64,000 nucleotides of DNA from Kordia algicida (GTDB lineage: Bacteria > Bacteroidota > Bacteroidia > Flavobacteriales > Flavobacteriaceae), in the NCBI RefSeq assembly GCF_051013375.1, contig NZ_CP142125.1. One strand, given 5' to 3'. The notes beneath the pieces were generated by a model. That model searched no databases and was not told the DNA's origin. It was given only the letters and a program-made list of their open reading frames with translations. Numbering within the stretch: the stretch's first letter is position 1; every line of letters begins with the position of its first letter. Of this stretch, positions 16,309 through 26,020 are shown piece by piece. The position numbers were made by a program, and so were the translations under genes.

Positions 16309-17199
16309 CTAAAACGATAACTTCACTTCAGAAGCTACATTCAAATTCACTTTCTTTCCAAAAATCAACGCGCGATTATCATCCAAATGTCCCGCAGGAA
16401 AGTCAAAACAAATTGGGAAATCGTACTCCGCAGTTGCATCAACAATAATCTCCTGTGCATTTTTTCCAAAAGGAATGGTATTATCGTGCATTTTGGTCAT
16501 TCCGCCAACAATCAATCCCGATAAACCTTCAAAATATTTGTTTTGCTTCAAGTTCATCAACATTCGGTCTACATGATACAAATATTCATCCAAATCTTCC
16601 AAAAACAATACTTTTCCTGTCGTATCAAGCGATAAATCAGAACCTGTCATACTGTACAACATGCTCAAATTTCCGCCAATCAATTCGCCTGTAGCAGTTC
16701 CTTTTCTATTAAAATTTGCATTTGGGACAGAATAGTTAAGGCTTTCGCCGAATAATACTTTCCGCAAACTTTCGAGCGATTCAGAAGTATTTCTCGACAA
16801 ATCAATAGGCATTGTGGCGTGCAAGGTTTCAAAGTTCAATTGCTGTCCTTTAGCATGTAAAACGGTTACATCAGAATAGCCAATAATCCACTTTGGATTT
16901 TTTACAAATCGTGAAAAATCTAAGTAATCTATCATGCGAATTGTTCCATAGCCGCCGCGTGCGCACCAAATTGCGTCAATACTATCATCATCCATAAACT
17001 GCTGAAAATTCATTGCGCGTGTCATATCATCACCAGCAAACTGGTTTTCTTCAAGATCGATTGTTGTTCCTAGAACAACTTTCAAATCCCAACTGTGCAA
17101 TAGCTCAATGGCGGCTTCAATCTCTGCAATAGAAATTTTACGCGCCGTCGATAAAATACCCACAGTTGCGCCTTTGTGTAGTGGTTTTGGTTGGTTCAT
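16309..17199 (-). CDS. LD-carboxypeptidase, peptidase family S66
   Basis: A 296-residue enzyme of the LdcA/MccF family. LdcA removes the terminal D-Ala from murein tetrapeptides during cell-wall recycling; MccF-type members cleave other amide bonds. The nucleophile is Ser109 in GYSDVTVLHA, with the acid near Glu201 in LFLEDLDEYLYHVDRML and the base His271 in FPAGHLDDNRAL. The oxyanion region CARGGYG is at 79-85. There is no signal peptide, as usual for cytoplasmic LD-carboxypeptidases. It is transcribed away from metG. The call as cell-wall recycling enzyme is the most likely one. Confidence 0.92.
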   Translation of the reverse strand: MNQPKPLHKGATVGILSTARKISIAEIEAAIELLHSWDLKVVLGTTIDLEENQFAGDDMTRAMNFQQFMDDDSIDAIWCARGGYGTIRMIDYLDFSRFVKNPKWIIGYSDVTVLHAKGQQLNFETLHATMPIDLSRNTSESLESLRKVLFGESLNYSVPNANFNRKGTATGELIGGNLSMLYSMTGSDLSLDTTGKVLFLEDLDEYLYHVDRMLMNLKQNKYFEGLSGLIVGGMTKMHDNTIPFGKNAQEIIVDATAEYDFPICFDFPAGHLDDNRALIFGKKVNLNVASEVKLSF

Positions 17200-17354
17200 A
17201 TATTAAAAATAGCAGAAAAAATATAGACTTTATTTTCAAACAAAAACAAAATGCATTTTTAGATGATCTGCAAAAAACATCGATTTTCTGACTATTCGCT
17301 ACAAATTAATACTATTTCATGCACTTTTCAATACATAAATCTTGTAGGAATCCT

Positions 17355-17362
17355 TATTTTTG
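17355..17362 (+). promoter_or_regulatory. -7 promoter element of metG
   Basis: TATTTTTG matches TAnnTTTG exactly. It lies 71 bp before ATG 17434 and within the upstream open frame, so it argues against a start at 17263. Confidence 0.45.
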
Positions 17363-17433
17363 CACGTTCATACACGATTTTTGACACAAAATGCTGTCAG
17401 AAATTCAAATTTATAGAATTGAAACAAAACGAA

Positions 17434-19482
17434 ATGACTCAGAATCCACAACGTTACACCATTACCGCCGCGTTGCCGTACACAAACGGACCGATCCATA
17501 TTGGACACTTAGCTGGCGTATATGTTCCTGCAGATATTTATGCACGTTACTTACGATTAATTGGCAAAGATGTTGCCTTTATGTGCGGAAGTGACGAACA
17601 CGGTGTTGCGATTCCGATGCGCGCCAAAAAAGAAGGCGTTTCACCACAAGATATTATTGATAAATATCACGGAATCATCAAGCAATCGTTTGAAGATTTT
17701 GGAATTTCGTTTGATAATTATTCGCGTACCTCAGCAGAAATTCATCACAAAACAGCTTCTGATTTTTTTAAAAAACTATATGAAGATGGCGAATTTATCG
17801 AAGAAGTAACCGAACAATTATACGATGCCGAAGCCGATCAATTTTTGGCAGATCGTTTTGTAGTAGGAACTTGTCCAAAATGTAATTATGAAGAAGCGTA
17901 TGGCGATCAATGTGAAAACTGCGGAAGTTCATTAAGCGGCACAGAACTCATCAACCCAAAATCAGCAATCACAGGAAATGTTCCGACGTTAAAACAAACA
18001 AAACACTGGTTTTTACCCTTAGATAAATACAGCGATTTCTTAAACGAATGGATTGTAGAAGGACATAAAAAAGACTGGAAACCCAATGTATACGGACAAG
18101 TAAAATCGTGGGTCGATGACGGTTTGCGTCCACGTGCTGTAACGCGCGATTTAGATTGGGGAATTCCTGTTCCCGTTGAAGGTGCCGAAGGAAAAGTACT
18201 CTATGTTTGGTTTGATGCGCCAATTGGATATATTTCAGCAACGAAAGAATGGGCTGAAAGAGAAGGAAAAGATTGGGAACCATACTGGAAAGATTCTACC
18301 ACTAAGTTGGTACACTTTATCGGAAAAGATAATATTGTATTTCACTGCATCATTTTCCCATCGATGTTAAAAGCGCATGGCGATTATATTTTGCCAGACA
18401 ATGTTCCTGCAAATGAATTCTTGAATTTAGAAGGTAGAAAACTATCAACGTCTAAAAACTGGGCAGTTTGGTTGCATGAATATTTAGAAGATTTCCCTGG
18501 AAAAGAAGATGTTTTGCGTTATGCGTTGACAGCAAATGCTCCTGAAACTAAAGATAATGATTTCACGTGGAAAGATTTCCAAACGCGAAACAATAGTGAA
18601 TTGGTTGCGATTTTAGGAAACTTCATCAATCGTGTAATCGTGTTAACGCATAAATATTATGATGGAATTGTTCCTGAATATACAGGCGAATATGAAGAAT
18701 TGACACAAATACAACATTTTCCAAATGTCATTGCGAGTTCTATTGAACGATATCGTTTCCGCGAAGCAAGTCAGGAATTAATGAACTTGGCACGACTTGG
18801 AAATCAGTTTTTACAGGCTAACGAACCTTGGAAAAAGATCAAAGAAGATCCAGAAACCGTAAAAGGAATTATGTATGTGGCATTGCAAATTGCGGCTGCG
18901 ATTGCAGTTTTATCGGAACCATTTTTACCATTTACTGCGAAAAAATTAAAAAATATGTTGGCGCTTGACGCGAATTTAGGTTGGAATGATATCGCTACAA
19001 AAGAAATACTCCTTCCGACTGGACATAAAATTAACGAAAAAGAATTGCTGTTTGATAAAATTGACGATAAAGAAATTCAAGCACAATTGGATAAGTTGGA
19101 AGCGACCAAAAAAGCCAACGAAGCAGCCAATAAAGAAGTAGTTCCTCAAAAAGAAACGGCAACTTTTGACGATTTTACAAAGTTAGATTTACGTGTCGGC
19201 ACCATTGTAGAAGCAGAAAAAGTTCGCAAAACAAAAAAGCTTTTAAAATTGATTGTCGATACAGGTTTAGACAAGCGCACGATCGTTTCTGGAATTGCAG
19301 AAAGTTTTTCGCCAGAAGAAATCATTGGTAAAAAAGTAACGGTTTTAGCCAACTTAGCACCAAGAACGATTGCCAAAGTAGAAAGTCAGGGAATGATTTT
19401 AATGACAGAAACACCAGAAGGAAAATTGGTTTTTGTAAATCCTGATGAAGCTGGTGTGAATAATGGAGAGACGATTAACTAA
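17434..19482 (+). CDS. metG: Methionyl-tRNA synthetase with C-terminal tRNA-binding domain
   Basis: A 682-residue enzyme that charges tRNA-Met. I chose ATG 17434 because the conserved sequence begins with TITAALPYTNGPIHIGH. The HIGH motif is at 22-25, the zinc knuckle CPKC...CENC at about 147-164, and the KMSKS loop appears as KLSTS at 336-340. The anticodon-binding helical domain follows, then a charged linker (about 545-575), and an EMAP/Trbp111-type tRNA-binding domain (LDLRVGTIVEAEKV to the end) that also serves as dimer interface. The open frame extends 57 codons upstream without family similarity. The gene is intact. Confidence 0.97.
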   Translation: MTQNPQRYTITAALPYTNGPIHIGHLAGVYVPADIYARYLRLIGKDVAFMCGSDEHGVAIPMRAKKEGVSPQDIIDKYHGIIKQSFEDFGISFDNYSRTSAEIHHKTASDFFKKLYEDGEFIEEVTEQLYDAEADQFLADRFVVGTCPKCNYEEAYGDQCENCGSSLSGTELINPKSAITGNVPTLKQTKHWFLPLDKYSDFLNEWIVEGHKKDWKPNVYGQVKSWVDDGLRPRAVTRDLDWGIPVPVEGAEGKVLYVWFDAPIGYISATKEWAEREGKDWEPYWKDSTTKLVHFIGKDNIVFHCIIFPSMLKAHGDYILPDNVPANEFLNLEGRKLSTSKNWAVWLHEYLEDFPGKEDVLRYALTANAPETKDNDFTWKDFQTRNNSELVAILGNFINRVIVLTHKYYDGIVPEYTGEYEELTQIQHFPNVIASSIERYRFREASQELMNLARLGNQFLQANEPWKKIKEDPETVKGIMYVALQIAAAIAVLSEPFLPFTAKKLKNMLALDANLGWNDIATKEILLPTGHKINEKELLFDKIDDKEIQAQLDKLEATKKANEAANKEVVPQKETATFDDFTKLDLRVGTIVEAEKVRKTKKLLKLIVDTGLDKRTIVSGIAESFSPEEIIGKKVTVLANLAPRTIAKVESQGMILMTETPEGKLVFVNPDEAGVNNGETIN

Positions 19483-19516
19483 GTACTTTCATAGAAACGT
19501 AGCTTCAATCTAAAAA

Positions 19517-20038
19517 ATGTCTAAAACTAATTTTATAGAAATTGCAACAAAACGACTTTTACTAGCAAAGTTGCAAAAGACAGATTGGGAAATGGTTTCT
19601 TTCTTACGAACCGATGAAAACGTGAATAAATTCATCCAAAGACCAACGGCAGAAACCAAAGAAAAAGCGCTGCAATTCATTGAAAGAATTCATAAAAATA
19701 TAGAAAATCAAGATTCATATTACTGGAAAATAACAGAAAAAGGCAACACAACAATGATTGGTGCTATCTGCTTATGGAACTTTTCTAAAGATCGTAAAGC
19801 TGCCGAAGTAGGATACGATTTAAGTCCAAAATATCAAGGAAAAGGCATTATGAGTGAAGCTTTACAAAATGTAATCACGTTTGGATTCCAAAATTTGAAT
19901 TTAGACCTAATTGAAGCGTATACACATTATCAAAACGAAAGTTCAAAAACACTCCTTAAAAGAAATGGATTTAGGTTAGTTGAAGGTAAAAAAGATGCAG
20001 ACAATACGACTAATATTGTTTATGAATTAAAAAAGTAA
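19517..20038 (+). CDS. GNAT family N-acetyltransferase (RimJ/RimL type)
   Basis: A 173-residue acetyltransferase. The N-terminus has IATKRLLLAKLQKTDWEMV, typical of RimJ/RimL-like members. The acetyl-CoA motif A is AEVGYDLSPKYQGKGIMSEALQNVITFGF (about 95-123) with the Q-G-K-G loop, followed by EAYTHYQNESSKTLLKRNGFRLV. It transfers an acetyl group from acetyl-CoA to an amine, often a protein N-terminus or small molecule; the target is not known. It starts 34 bp after metG and may be on its transcript. Confidence 0.88.
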   Translation: MSKTNFIEIATKRLLLAKLQKTDWEMVSFLRTDENVNKFIQRPTAETKEKALQFIERIHKNIENQDSYYWKITEKGNTTMIGAICLWNFSKDRKAAEVGYDLSPKYQGKGIMSEALQNVITFGFQNLNLDLIEAYTHYQNESSKTLLKRNGFRLVEGKKDADNTTNIVYELKK

Positions 20039-20157
20039 GTTGCTCGATATCAACTCATCAATATTCCTTTAGTTAGAATAAATTAAAATTATACCGCAAA
20101 CAAGCAAAGCTCGCGGTTAATACGTATTTTTACATAACTAAAAAAAACAGAAACGCT

Positions 20158-20676
20158 ATGTTATCAAAAAATATGGAAAGCGCACTCAACGCGCAAATCA
20201 AAATAGAAGCAGAATCTTCACAAGTATATTTAGCCATGGCAAGTTTTGCTGAAACGCAAGGTTTTGAAGGAGTAACTTCATTTATGTATGAACATTCTGA
20301 TGAAGAACGCCAACACATGCTAAAGTTTGTAAAATACATTAACGAACGTGGCGGACATGCAGTAATTTCAGAATTATCAAAACCGCCAGTTGAATATGGC
20401 TCGTTAAAAGAAATGTTTCAAAAACTCTTTGAGCATGAAATCAAAGTATCAAAAAGTATCAACGATTTGGTACATATCAGTTTGCAAGAACAAGACTATG
20501 CAACGCATAACTTTTTACAATGGTATGTAGCCGAACAAATTGAAGAAGAAGCCTTGGCTCGTACAATTTTAGATAAAATCAACCTAATTGGTGATGATAA
20601 AGGCGGATTGTACTTGTTTGATAGAGATGTACAAGCTATCACGGTGCAACCGGCGACAAATGCTCCTTCAGAATAA
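20158..20676 (+). CDS. Ferritin (non-heme iron storage protein)
   Basis: A 172-residue ferritin of the bacterial FtnA type. Four long helices carry the ferroxidase ligands: Glu in NAQIKIEAESSQVYLAMASFAE, E-x-x-H in HSDEERQHMLKF, and E in QWYVAEQIEEEALARTILDKI. It oxidises Fe2+ and stores iron as a mineral in a 24-mer shell. The last residues (about 160-172) are a short polar tail. A terminator follows at 20702. There is no Met at a heme-binding position pointing to bacterioferritin. Confidence 0.95.
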   Translation: MLSKNMESALNAQIKIEAESSQVYLAMASFAETQGFEGVTSFMYEHSDEERQHMLKFVKYINERGGHAVISELSKPPVEYGSLKEMFQKLFEHEIKVSKSINDLVHISLQEQDYATHNFLQWYVAEQIEEEALARTILDKINLIGDDKGGLYLFDRDVQAITVQPATNAPSE

Positions 20677-20701
20677 CGAAGATCATATTTACTTTGTATA
20701 C

Positions 20702-20734
20702 AAGCGATTGGAAGAAATTTCAATCGCTTTTTTA
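20702..20734 (+). terminator. Rho-independent terminator of ferritin
   Basis: AAGCGATTG (20702-20710) pairs exactly with CAATCGCTT (20721-20729) and is followed by a T-run. It lies 25 bp after the ferritin stop. Confidence 0.85.
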
Positions 20735-20805
20735 GTATAAAAATATTTTTTATTCCTGCGGAGGTGAAAATCTATCTATATCAAAACATGAAATGTATAA
20801 ACTTA

Positions 20806-21030
20806 GAAACGGATTGCTTCGATTTAATGTAACAATTTAGAAATTTGAAAATGTACCAATGGTAATGAATTGCCATATCAATAAACTATATTATTTATGT
20901 ACTTCAAAGTACATACAGCATAACTATAGAAACAGATTGCCACGTCGCAAACTCCTCGCAAAGACGTATCATAAAATAGAGAGTTGTTAATGTAACAATT
21001 TGAAAATGTATCAATTAGTTTTTAACAACA
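20806..21030. repeat. Cluster of degenerate intergenic repeats
   Basis: Between ferritin and the next gene there is no coding frame. It holds a copy of the AAACAGATTGC..CGTCGC..CTCCTCGCAA repeat at 20929-20967, with the better copy at 46396-46433. A partial copy lies at 20806-20823. An exact hairpin ATGTACTT-CA-AAGTACAT is at 20897-20914. Two copies of AATGTAACAATTT...GAAAATGTA(C/T)CAA lie near 20828-20860 and 20989-21019. These look like old copies of dispersed non-coding repeats. Confidence 0.65.
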
Positions 21031-21119
21031 CTCAAATTTGTCTTAGAAATAACCTTGAATCATTAAATTTTTAAATCCTTGAATTGATGAGCAAAGCGAA
21101 TCCAAAAGCGATCGCGAGT

Positions 21120-22664
21120 CTAACGAAGCAACAATTTCGCTTTCGCTTGAATAATCTCCGCAACAGGTTTATTCTCAATATTACTTTCCAACCACGACAA
21201 AATATCCAAATACAAAAAGGCTCTGCGCTCATACGGATCGTCTTCAAAAGGTTTCAACTTAGCATGTAAGGTTTCAAACGCTTTCTTAATTTGATTTGGA
21301 TAAATGTTGCCTAAACCTTTCAAAAAAGCAATCATTTCCTTCTGAACTTCGTGCAAATCATCCATTTTCAACAAATACTTATACGTACTTTTTAGCTGTG
21401 ATTCCAAATGGTAATCCATGCCTAATTCGTAATGTGCTACCAAATTCAAAATTCGCGAAAAGCACAACAAATCTTCCCGTACTTTCAACGATTTATTGCG
21501 GATAATTTTCTGTAAATATTCAATACAGTTTTTGTTGTCTCCTGCGCCAAAATACAAGGAAGCAATCTTGTAGTAAAAAATCATTACGTGATGTTCGTCA
21601 ATTCGATTTTCAAACGAAGCAATGCGCTCATTCACTTCATCCACCAAATACAATCCTTCGCTAAATGTTCCTGTCAAAAAATGATAATTCAGCTTATTCA
21701 TATACACATACAAAAAGCTCAATACCTTAGTATTATCATTCTGCGGCACAATATCGTGTGCAATATCATGTTCCAATTGCAACAATACTTCCTTGAATTT
21801 AACTTCATGTTTGATGTAAAACAACGATTCCAACAAATAATGATTGCCTTTCAAATAAAATACAGGATGAATTTCCTTCATCTTTGGCGATTCTGTAAAC
21901 AACGAAACCCATTTATACGAATATTTGTAACTCGATAAAAAATCTTGTGTCAAAAAACTATACCACAAATGCGCTTTGTACAACCATAATTTCTCTCTAA
22001 AGCCGAGTGTTTCAACAGCAATTTCTGGCATTCGCGAATTAAAATATGCGGTGATTTCTTTATGGTCTTCTTCATTCTTTACATAACCAACTTTAAGTAA
22101 CAAACCGTACAATTCCAATGATAAATTCGACAATTTACTCGTCAATGTATTCTGAATACTTAAGGTTTTCGCTTCTGCGGAAAGTTCATCGGCGCGACTT
22201 GCCATACTTCGGGTAATGTACTGTGTCTCAATAATTTTTTCGAGTTCCACAATTTCATAAGCAACATTCTTTTCTTCGTGTTCTAAAGCGAGAATTTTTG
22301 CTTTATCAAGTAATTTCAAACTCTGTGTATACAAACCTTTATTATACAAAATGGTTGCATAATCGAGCTGTTCTCTAATGACAATTCGAATATTATGCTG
22401 CGCAGGATTTAAACGTAAACTCTTTAAAATTTGCTTGTATAAATTGGCTTTTAAATTGGATAATTGCTGTTTGGTAACAATCTTCTTTTTTAAGATAGCT
22501 TGTTCATCATACGTTTGACTTTTATCTAAAAACGTAAACAACGCCAAAAATTTAGAATTTACATTGCCTTCAAATCGTCCAACGTACAACTTAAATTGTC
22601 GTTTCTCAGATTTTGATAACGATTTAATCAGTATAAATAAAGATTCCTTTTGTGGGTTTGGCAT
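21120..22664 (-). CDS. Conserved helical-repeat protein of unknown function
   Basis: A 514-residue soluble protein that is helical throughout, with no signal peptide or membrane segment. The N-terminus (LFILIKSLSKSEKRQFKLYV) looks like a short helical head. The remainder shows loosely repeated pairs of helices (for example LYNKGLYTQSLKLLDKAKIL and ASLYFGAGDNKNCIEYLQKII) consistent with degenerate TPR repeats, which usually mediate protein binding. I recognise the type as a conserved flavobacterial hypothetical protein but know no function. It is divergent from leuA, with 159 bp between them. Confidence 0.8.
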   Translation of the reverse strand: MPNPQKESLFILIKSLSKSEKRQFKLYVGRFEGNVNSKFLALFTFLDKSQTYDEQAILKKKIVTKQQLSNLKANLYKQILKSLRLNPAQHNIRIVIREQLDYATILYNKGLYTQSLKLLDKAKILALEHEEKNVAYEIVELEKIIETQYITRSMASRADELSAEAKTLSIQNTLTSKLSNLSLELYGLLLKVGYVKNEEDHKEITAYFNSRMPEIAVETLGFREKLWLYKAHLWYSFLTQDFLSSYKYSYKWVSLFTESPKMKEIHPVFYLKGNHYLLESLFYIKHEVKFKEVLLQLEHDIAHDIVPQNDNTKVLSFLYVYMNKLNYHFLTGTFSEGLYLVDEVNERIASFENRIDEHHVMIFYYKIASLYFGAGDNKNCIEYLQKIIRNKSLKVREDLLCFSRILNLVAHYELGMDYHLESQLKSTYKYLLKMDDLHEVQKEMIAFLKGLGNIYPNQIKKAFETLHAKLKPFEDDPYERRAFLYLDILSWLESNIENKPVAEIIQAKAKLLLR

Positions 22665-22823
22665 TGTAAAAAACTATTCTATAACTATTTTATTTACAGT
22701 ATTTTAATCTAAAAACAAATAAGTTTAGCCACTGTAAAACGCATTGCAAAATCATTCGTTTTAGGAAATACAAAGTATACATTCGTAAGAATAAAAAGAA
22801 ATAAACACTCAAATTTTTAATTT

Positions 22824-23996
22824 ATGAGTTCAAATCGAGTCTATATTTTTGATACTACTTTGCGCGATGGTGAGCAAGTTCCAGGTTGTAAACTCAACAC
22901 GGAAGAAAAGTTAATGATTGCTTCCCGATTAGACAAACTTGGCGTGGATGTTATTGAAGCTGGTTTTCCTGTATCGAGTCCAGGAGATTTTCAATCGGTA
23001 GAAGCCATTGCAAAGCTCGTAAAAAATGCTACTGTTTGCGGACTAACTAGAGCCGTAGAAAATGATATAAAAGTAGCTGCAGAAGCACTAACCTTCGCAA
23101 AACGCCCACGAATTCATACAGGAATCGGAACGTCTGAATCGCACATGAAATATAAATTTAAAGCAACACCTGAACAAATCATTGAACGCGCTGTTGCTGC
23201 CGTAAAATATGCAAAATCATTTTTAGAAGATGTAGAATTCTATGCAGAAGATGCCGGACGAAGCGACAATGAATTTCTCGCCAGAGTTTGCGAAGCCGTT
23301 ATCAAAGCAGGTGCAACCGTACTAAACATTCCAGATACTACAGGATATTGTTTGCCAGAAGAATACGGACAAAAAATAAAATACCTCAAAGAAAACGTCA
23401 CAGGAATTCACAATGCCATTCTTTCCTGTCATTGTCATAATGATTTAGGATTGGCAACCGCAAACTCAATTGCTGGTGTGATGAATGGTGCGCGACAAGT
23501 AGAATGTACAATCAACGGAATTGGCGAACGTGCAGGAAACACATCACTGGAAGAAGTCGCAATGATCTTAAAGCAACATCCGTATTTAGACTTAAACACA
23601 AACATCAATTCAACCATGTTAACCGAAATCAGTCAATTGGTTTCTGATACTATGGGAATGCCTGTGCAACCTAACAAAGCGATTGTTGGAACCAATGCTT
23701 TTGCACACAGCTCAGGAATTCATCAAGATGGCGTTATCAAACACAGAGAAACCTACGAAATCATGGATCCGAAAGATGTTGGTGCCGAAACTTCTTCTAT
23801 CGTATTAACAGCCAGAAGCGGACGCGCAGCATTAGCCTACCGAGCTAAAAATGTTGGGTACGATTTGACGAAACGTGAATTAGATACCATTTACAGTGAC
23901 TTTCTACATTTTGCAGACAAACACAAAGAAGTAACCGATACAGACATTCATCAGATTATAAAAATGAGTGAAGTTTCTAGAAGAATGTACGCATAA
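22824..23996 (+). CDS. leuA: 2-isopropylmalate synthase, short form
   Basis: A 390-residue enzyme catalysing the first step of leucine synthesis: acetyl-CoA plus 2-oxoisovalerate to 2-isopropylmalate. The start of the TIM barrel has FDTTLRDGEQVPGC, the metal and substrate region includes SCHCHNDLGLATANS and NGIGERAGNTSLEEV, and GTNAFAHSSGIHQDGV is present. It ends after the catalytic and linker regions and lacks the roughly 120-residue C-terminal leucine-binding domain of the long form, so feedback control may be absent or different. Homocitrate synthase is a related enzyme, but the leuCDB neighbours decide the function. It is the first gene of leuACDB. Confidence 0.94.
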   Translation: MSSNRVYIFDTTLRDGEQVPGCKLNTEEKLMIASRLDKLGVDVIEAGFPVSSPGDFQSVEAIAKLVKNATVCGLTRAVENDIKVAAEALTFAKRPRIHTGIGTSESHMKYKFKATPEQIIERAVAAVKYAKSFLEDVEFYAEDAGRSDNEFLARVCEAVIKAGATVLNIPDTTGYCLPEEYGQKIKYLKENVTGIHNAILSCHCHNDLGLATANSIAGVMNGARQVECTINGIGERAGNTSLEEVAMILKQHPYLDLNTNINSTMLTEISQLVSDTMGMPVQPNKAIVGTNAFAHSSGIHQDGVIKHRETYEIMDPKDVGAETSSIVLTARSGRAALAYRAKNVGYDLTKRELDTIYSDFLHFADKHKEVTDTDIHQIIKMSEVSRRMYA

Positions 23997-24020
23997 ATCC
24001 CGCTTTTTGGAAAAATTCTA

Positions 24021-25418
24021 ATGAAGATGAAAAAAACATTATTTGACAAAGTTTGGGACGCACATGTAGTAGACAGCATTCCCAACGGACCACAAATTTT
24101 ATACATAGACAAACATTTAATTCACGAAGTAACGAGTCCGCAAGCGTTCAACGAATTAAAAAAAAGAAACATTCCTATTTTTAGACCAAAGCAAATCATT
24201 GCGACTGCCGATCATAATACACCAACGGTAGACCAGCATTTGCCAGTGAAAGACGAATTATCTCGAAATCAACTACAACAACTTCAACAAAACTGTGACG
24301 AGCATAACATCCAATTATATGCTTTAGGTCATCAATACAACGGAATTGTACACGTAATGGCACCCGAATTAGGCATCACGCAACCTGGAATGACCATGGT
24401 TTGTGGAGACAGTCATACCTCAACGCATGGAGCCTTTGGTGCTATTGCTTTTGGAATCGGAACGAGTCAAGTAGCACAAGTATTTGCGAGTCAATCACTG
24501 TTACTAAAGAAACCAAAAAAGATGCGTATTACGGTAAACGGAAACTTGCAAAACAATGTATTGCCTAAAGATGTCATTCTTTACATCATTTCAAAATTAG
24601 GAACAGACAGCGGTACGGAACACTTTATCGAATTTGCAGGAGATGTTTTTGAAAACATGTCCATGGAAGGACGCATGACCGTTTGTAATATGAGTATTGA
24701 AATGGGCGCACGCGGCGGAATGATTGCACCAGACGAAACCACTTTTGCATACGTAGCAGGAAGAAAATTTGCGCCAAAAGGAGCTGATTTTGATAAAAAA
24801 GTTGCTTACTGGAAAACGTTGAAAACAGACGCTTCCGCGGAATTTGACACAGAATATACTTTTGATGCTTCTGACATCACACCAATGATTACATTTGGAA
24901 CGAATCCTGGCATGGGAATTCCGCTCACGGAAAATATTCCATCCGAAAACGATGCCAACCTAGAAAAATCATTGCAATACATGAATTTTGAAAAAGGTAC
25001 TTCCCTCATCGGACAACAAGTAAATTATGTCTTTATAGGAAGCTGTACCAATTCGCGCATTGAAGATTTTAGAGTTGCCGCCAATTATGTTGAAGGAAAA
25101 CAAAAAGCACCAAATATCAATGCTTGGTTAGTGCCAGGTTCGCAATTGGTCGTACAACAAATAAAAGAAGAAGGTTTAGATAAAATCTTTGAAGCAGCAG
25201 GTTTCAAACTACGTCAACCAGGTTGTTCGGCGTGTTTGGCAATGAATGATGATAAAATTCCTGATGGCGAATATTGCGTTTCTACGTCAAACCGAAACTT
25301 TGAAGGACGACAAGGACAAGGTTCGCGTACACTATTGGCAAGTCCGTTAGTTGCCGCAGCCACTGCCATTGCAGGAAAAATAGTAGCTATTAACACTCCA
25401 GTATTGGAAGAAGCCTAA
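24021..25418 (+). CDS. leuC: 3-isopropylmalate dehydratase large subunit
   Basis: A 465-residue [4Fe-4S] hydro-lyase subunit that isomerises 2-isopropylmalate to 3-isopropylmalate with LeuD. The three cluster Cys are in FIGSCTNSRIEDF and PGCSACLAMN. Other signatures are ATADHNTPT, CGDSHTSTHGAFG and the RGGMIAPDETT block. The first codons are ATGAAGATG, so Met1 or Met3 (24027) may start the protein. It lies 24 bp after leuA and 8 bp before leuD. Confidence 0.97.
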   Translation: MKMKKTLFDKVWDAHVVDSIPNGPQILYIDKHLIHEVTSPQAFNELKKRNIPIFRPKQIIATADHNTPTVDQHLPVKDELSRNQLQQLQQNCDEHNIQLYALGHQYNGIVHVMAPELGITQPGMTMVCGDSHTSTHGAFGAIAFGIGTSQVAQVFASQSLLLKKPKKMRITVNGNLQNNVLPKDVILYIISKLGTDSGTEHFIEFAGDVFENMSMEGRMTVCNMSIEMGARGGMIAPDETTFAYVAGRKFAPKGADFDKKVAYWKTLKTDASAEFDTEYTFDASDITPMITFGTNPGMGIPLTENIPSENDANLEKSLQYMNFEKGTSLIGQQVNYVFIGSCTNSRIEDFRVAANYVEGKQKAPNINAWLVPGSQLVVQQIKEEGLDKIFEAAGFKLRQPGCSACLAMNDDKIPDGEYCVSTSNRNFEGRQGQGSRTLLASPLVAAATAIAGKIVAINTPVLEEA

Positions 25419-25426
25419 AAAAACAC

Positions 25427-26011
25427 ATGAGTACATTTAACACTTTTACCTCTACCGCATTTCCACTTGCTGTAGAAAATATAGACACCGATCAAATCAT
25501 TCCTGCCCGTTTTTTAAAAGCGACGAGTAGAGACGGATTTGGCGAAAATTTATTTCGAGATTGGCGATATCACAAAGATGGAAGCCTGAATGCCGATTTT
25601 GTACTGAATCAGCAACAATATTCAGGTTCTATCTTAGTGGCAGGACACAATTTTGGTTGCGGTTCTAGTAGAGAACACGCGGCTTGGGCACTGAAAGACT
25701 TCGGTTTCAACGTAATTATTTCGAGTTTTTTTGCTGATATTTTTAAAGGAAACGCGCTCAACAATCATGTATTGCCTATTCAAGTGACACCGGCATTTTT
25801 GGCGAAGCTTTTAGTAGCTATTCAAGAGAATCCTAATACAGAAATTGAAGTTAATTTAGAAGCACAAACTGTAGCTTTTGGAAAAGAAAAAGCTTCATTT
25901 GATATTAACCCATATAAAAAAATGTGCTTGCAAAAAGGATATGATGATATTGACTTTTTAGTCAGCAATCTATCTAAAATAAAAGCATTTGAACAACAAC
26001 ATATATACTAG
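25427..26011 (+). CDS. leuD: 3-isopropylmalate dehydratase small subunit
   Basis: A 194-residue swivelling subunit of isopropylmalate isomerase, partner of LeuC. Signatures are NIDTDQIIPARFLK near the N-terminus and GHNFGCGSSREHAAWAL (about 72-88), which contributes substrate-binding Arg and Ser. The length is normal for bacterial LeuD. It begins 8 bp after leuC and ends 9 bp before leuB, so translation of the complex subunits is closely linked. Confidence 0.96.
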   Translation: MSTFNTFTSTAFPLAVENIDTDQIIPARFLKATSRDGFGENLFRDWRYHKDGSLNADFVLNQQQYSGSILVAGHNFGCGSSREHAAWALKDFGFNVIISSFFADIFKGNALNNHVLPIQVTPAFLAKLLVAIQENPNTEIEVNLEAQTVAFGKEKASFDINPYKKMCLQKGYDDIDFLVSNLSKIKAFEQQHIY

Positions 26012-26020
26012 AATTTAGCT

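Noticed and set aside
17263..17433. 57-codon N-terminal extension of methionyl-tRNA synthetase
   Set aside because: The family starts just before TITAALPYTNGP; the extension contains a -7 element and has no family similarity.
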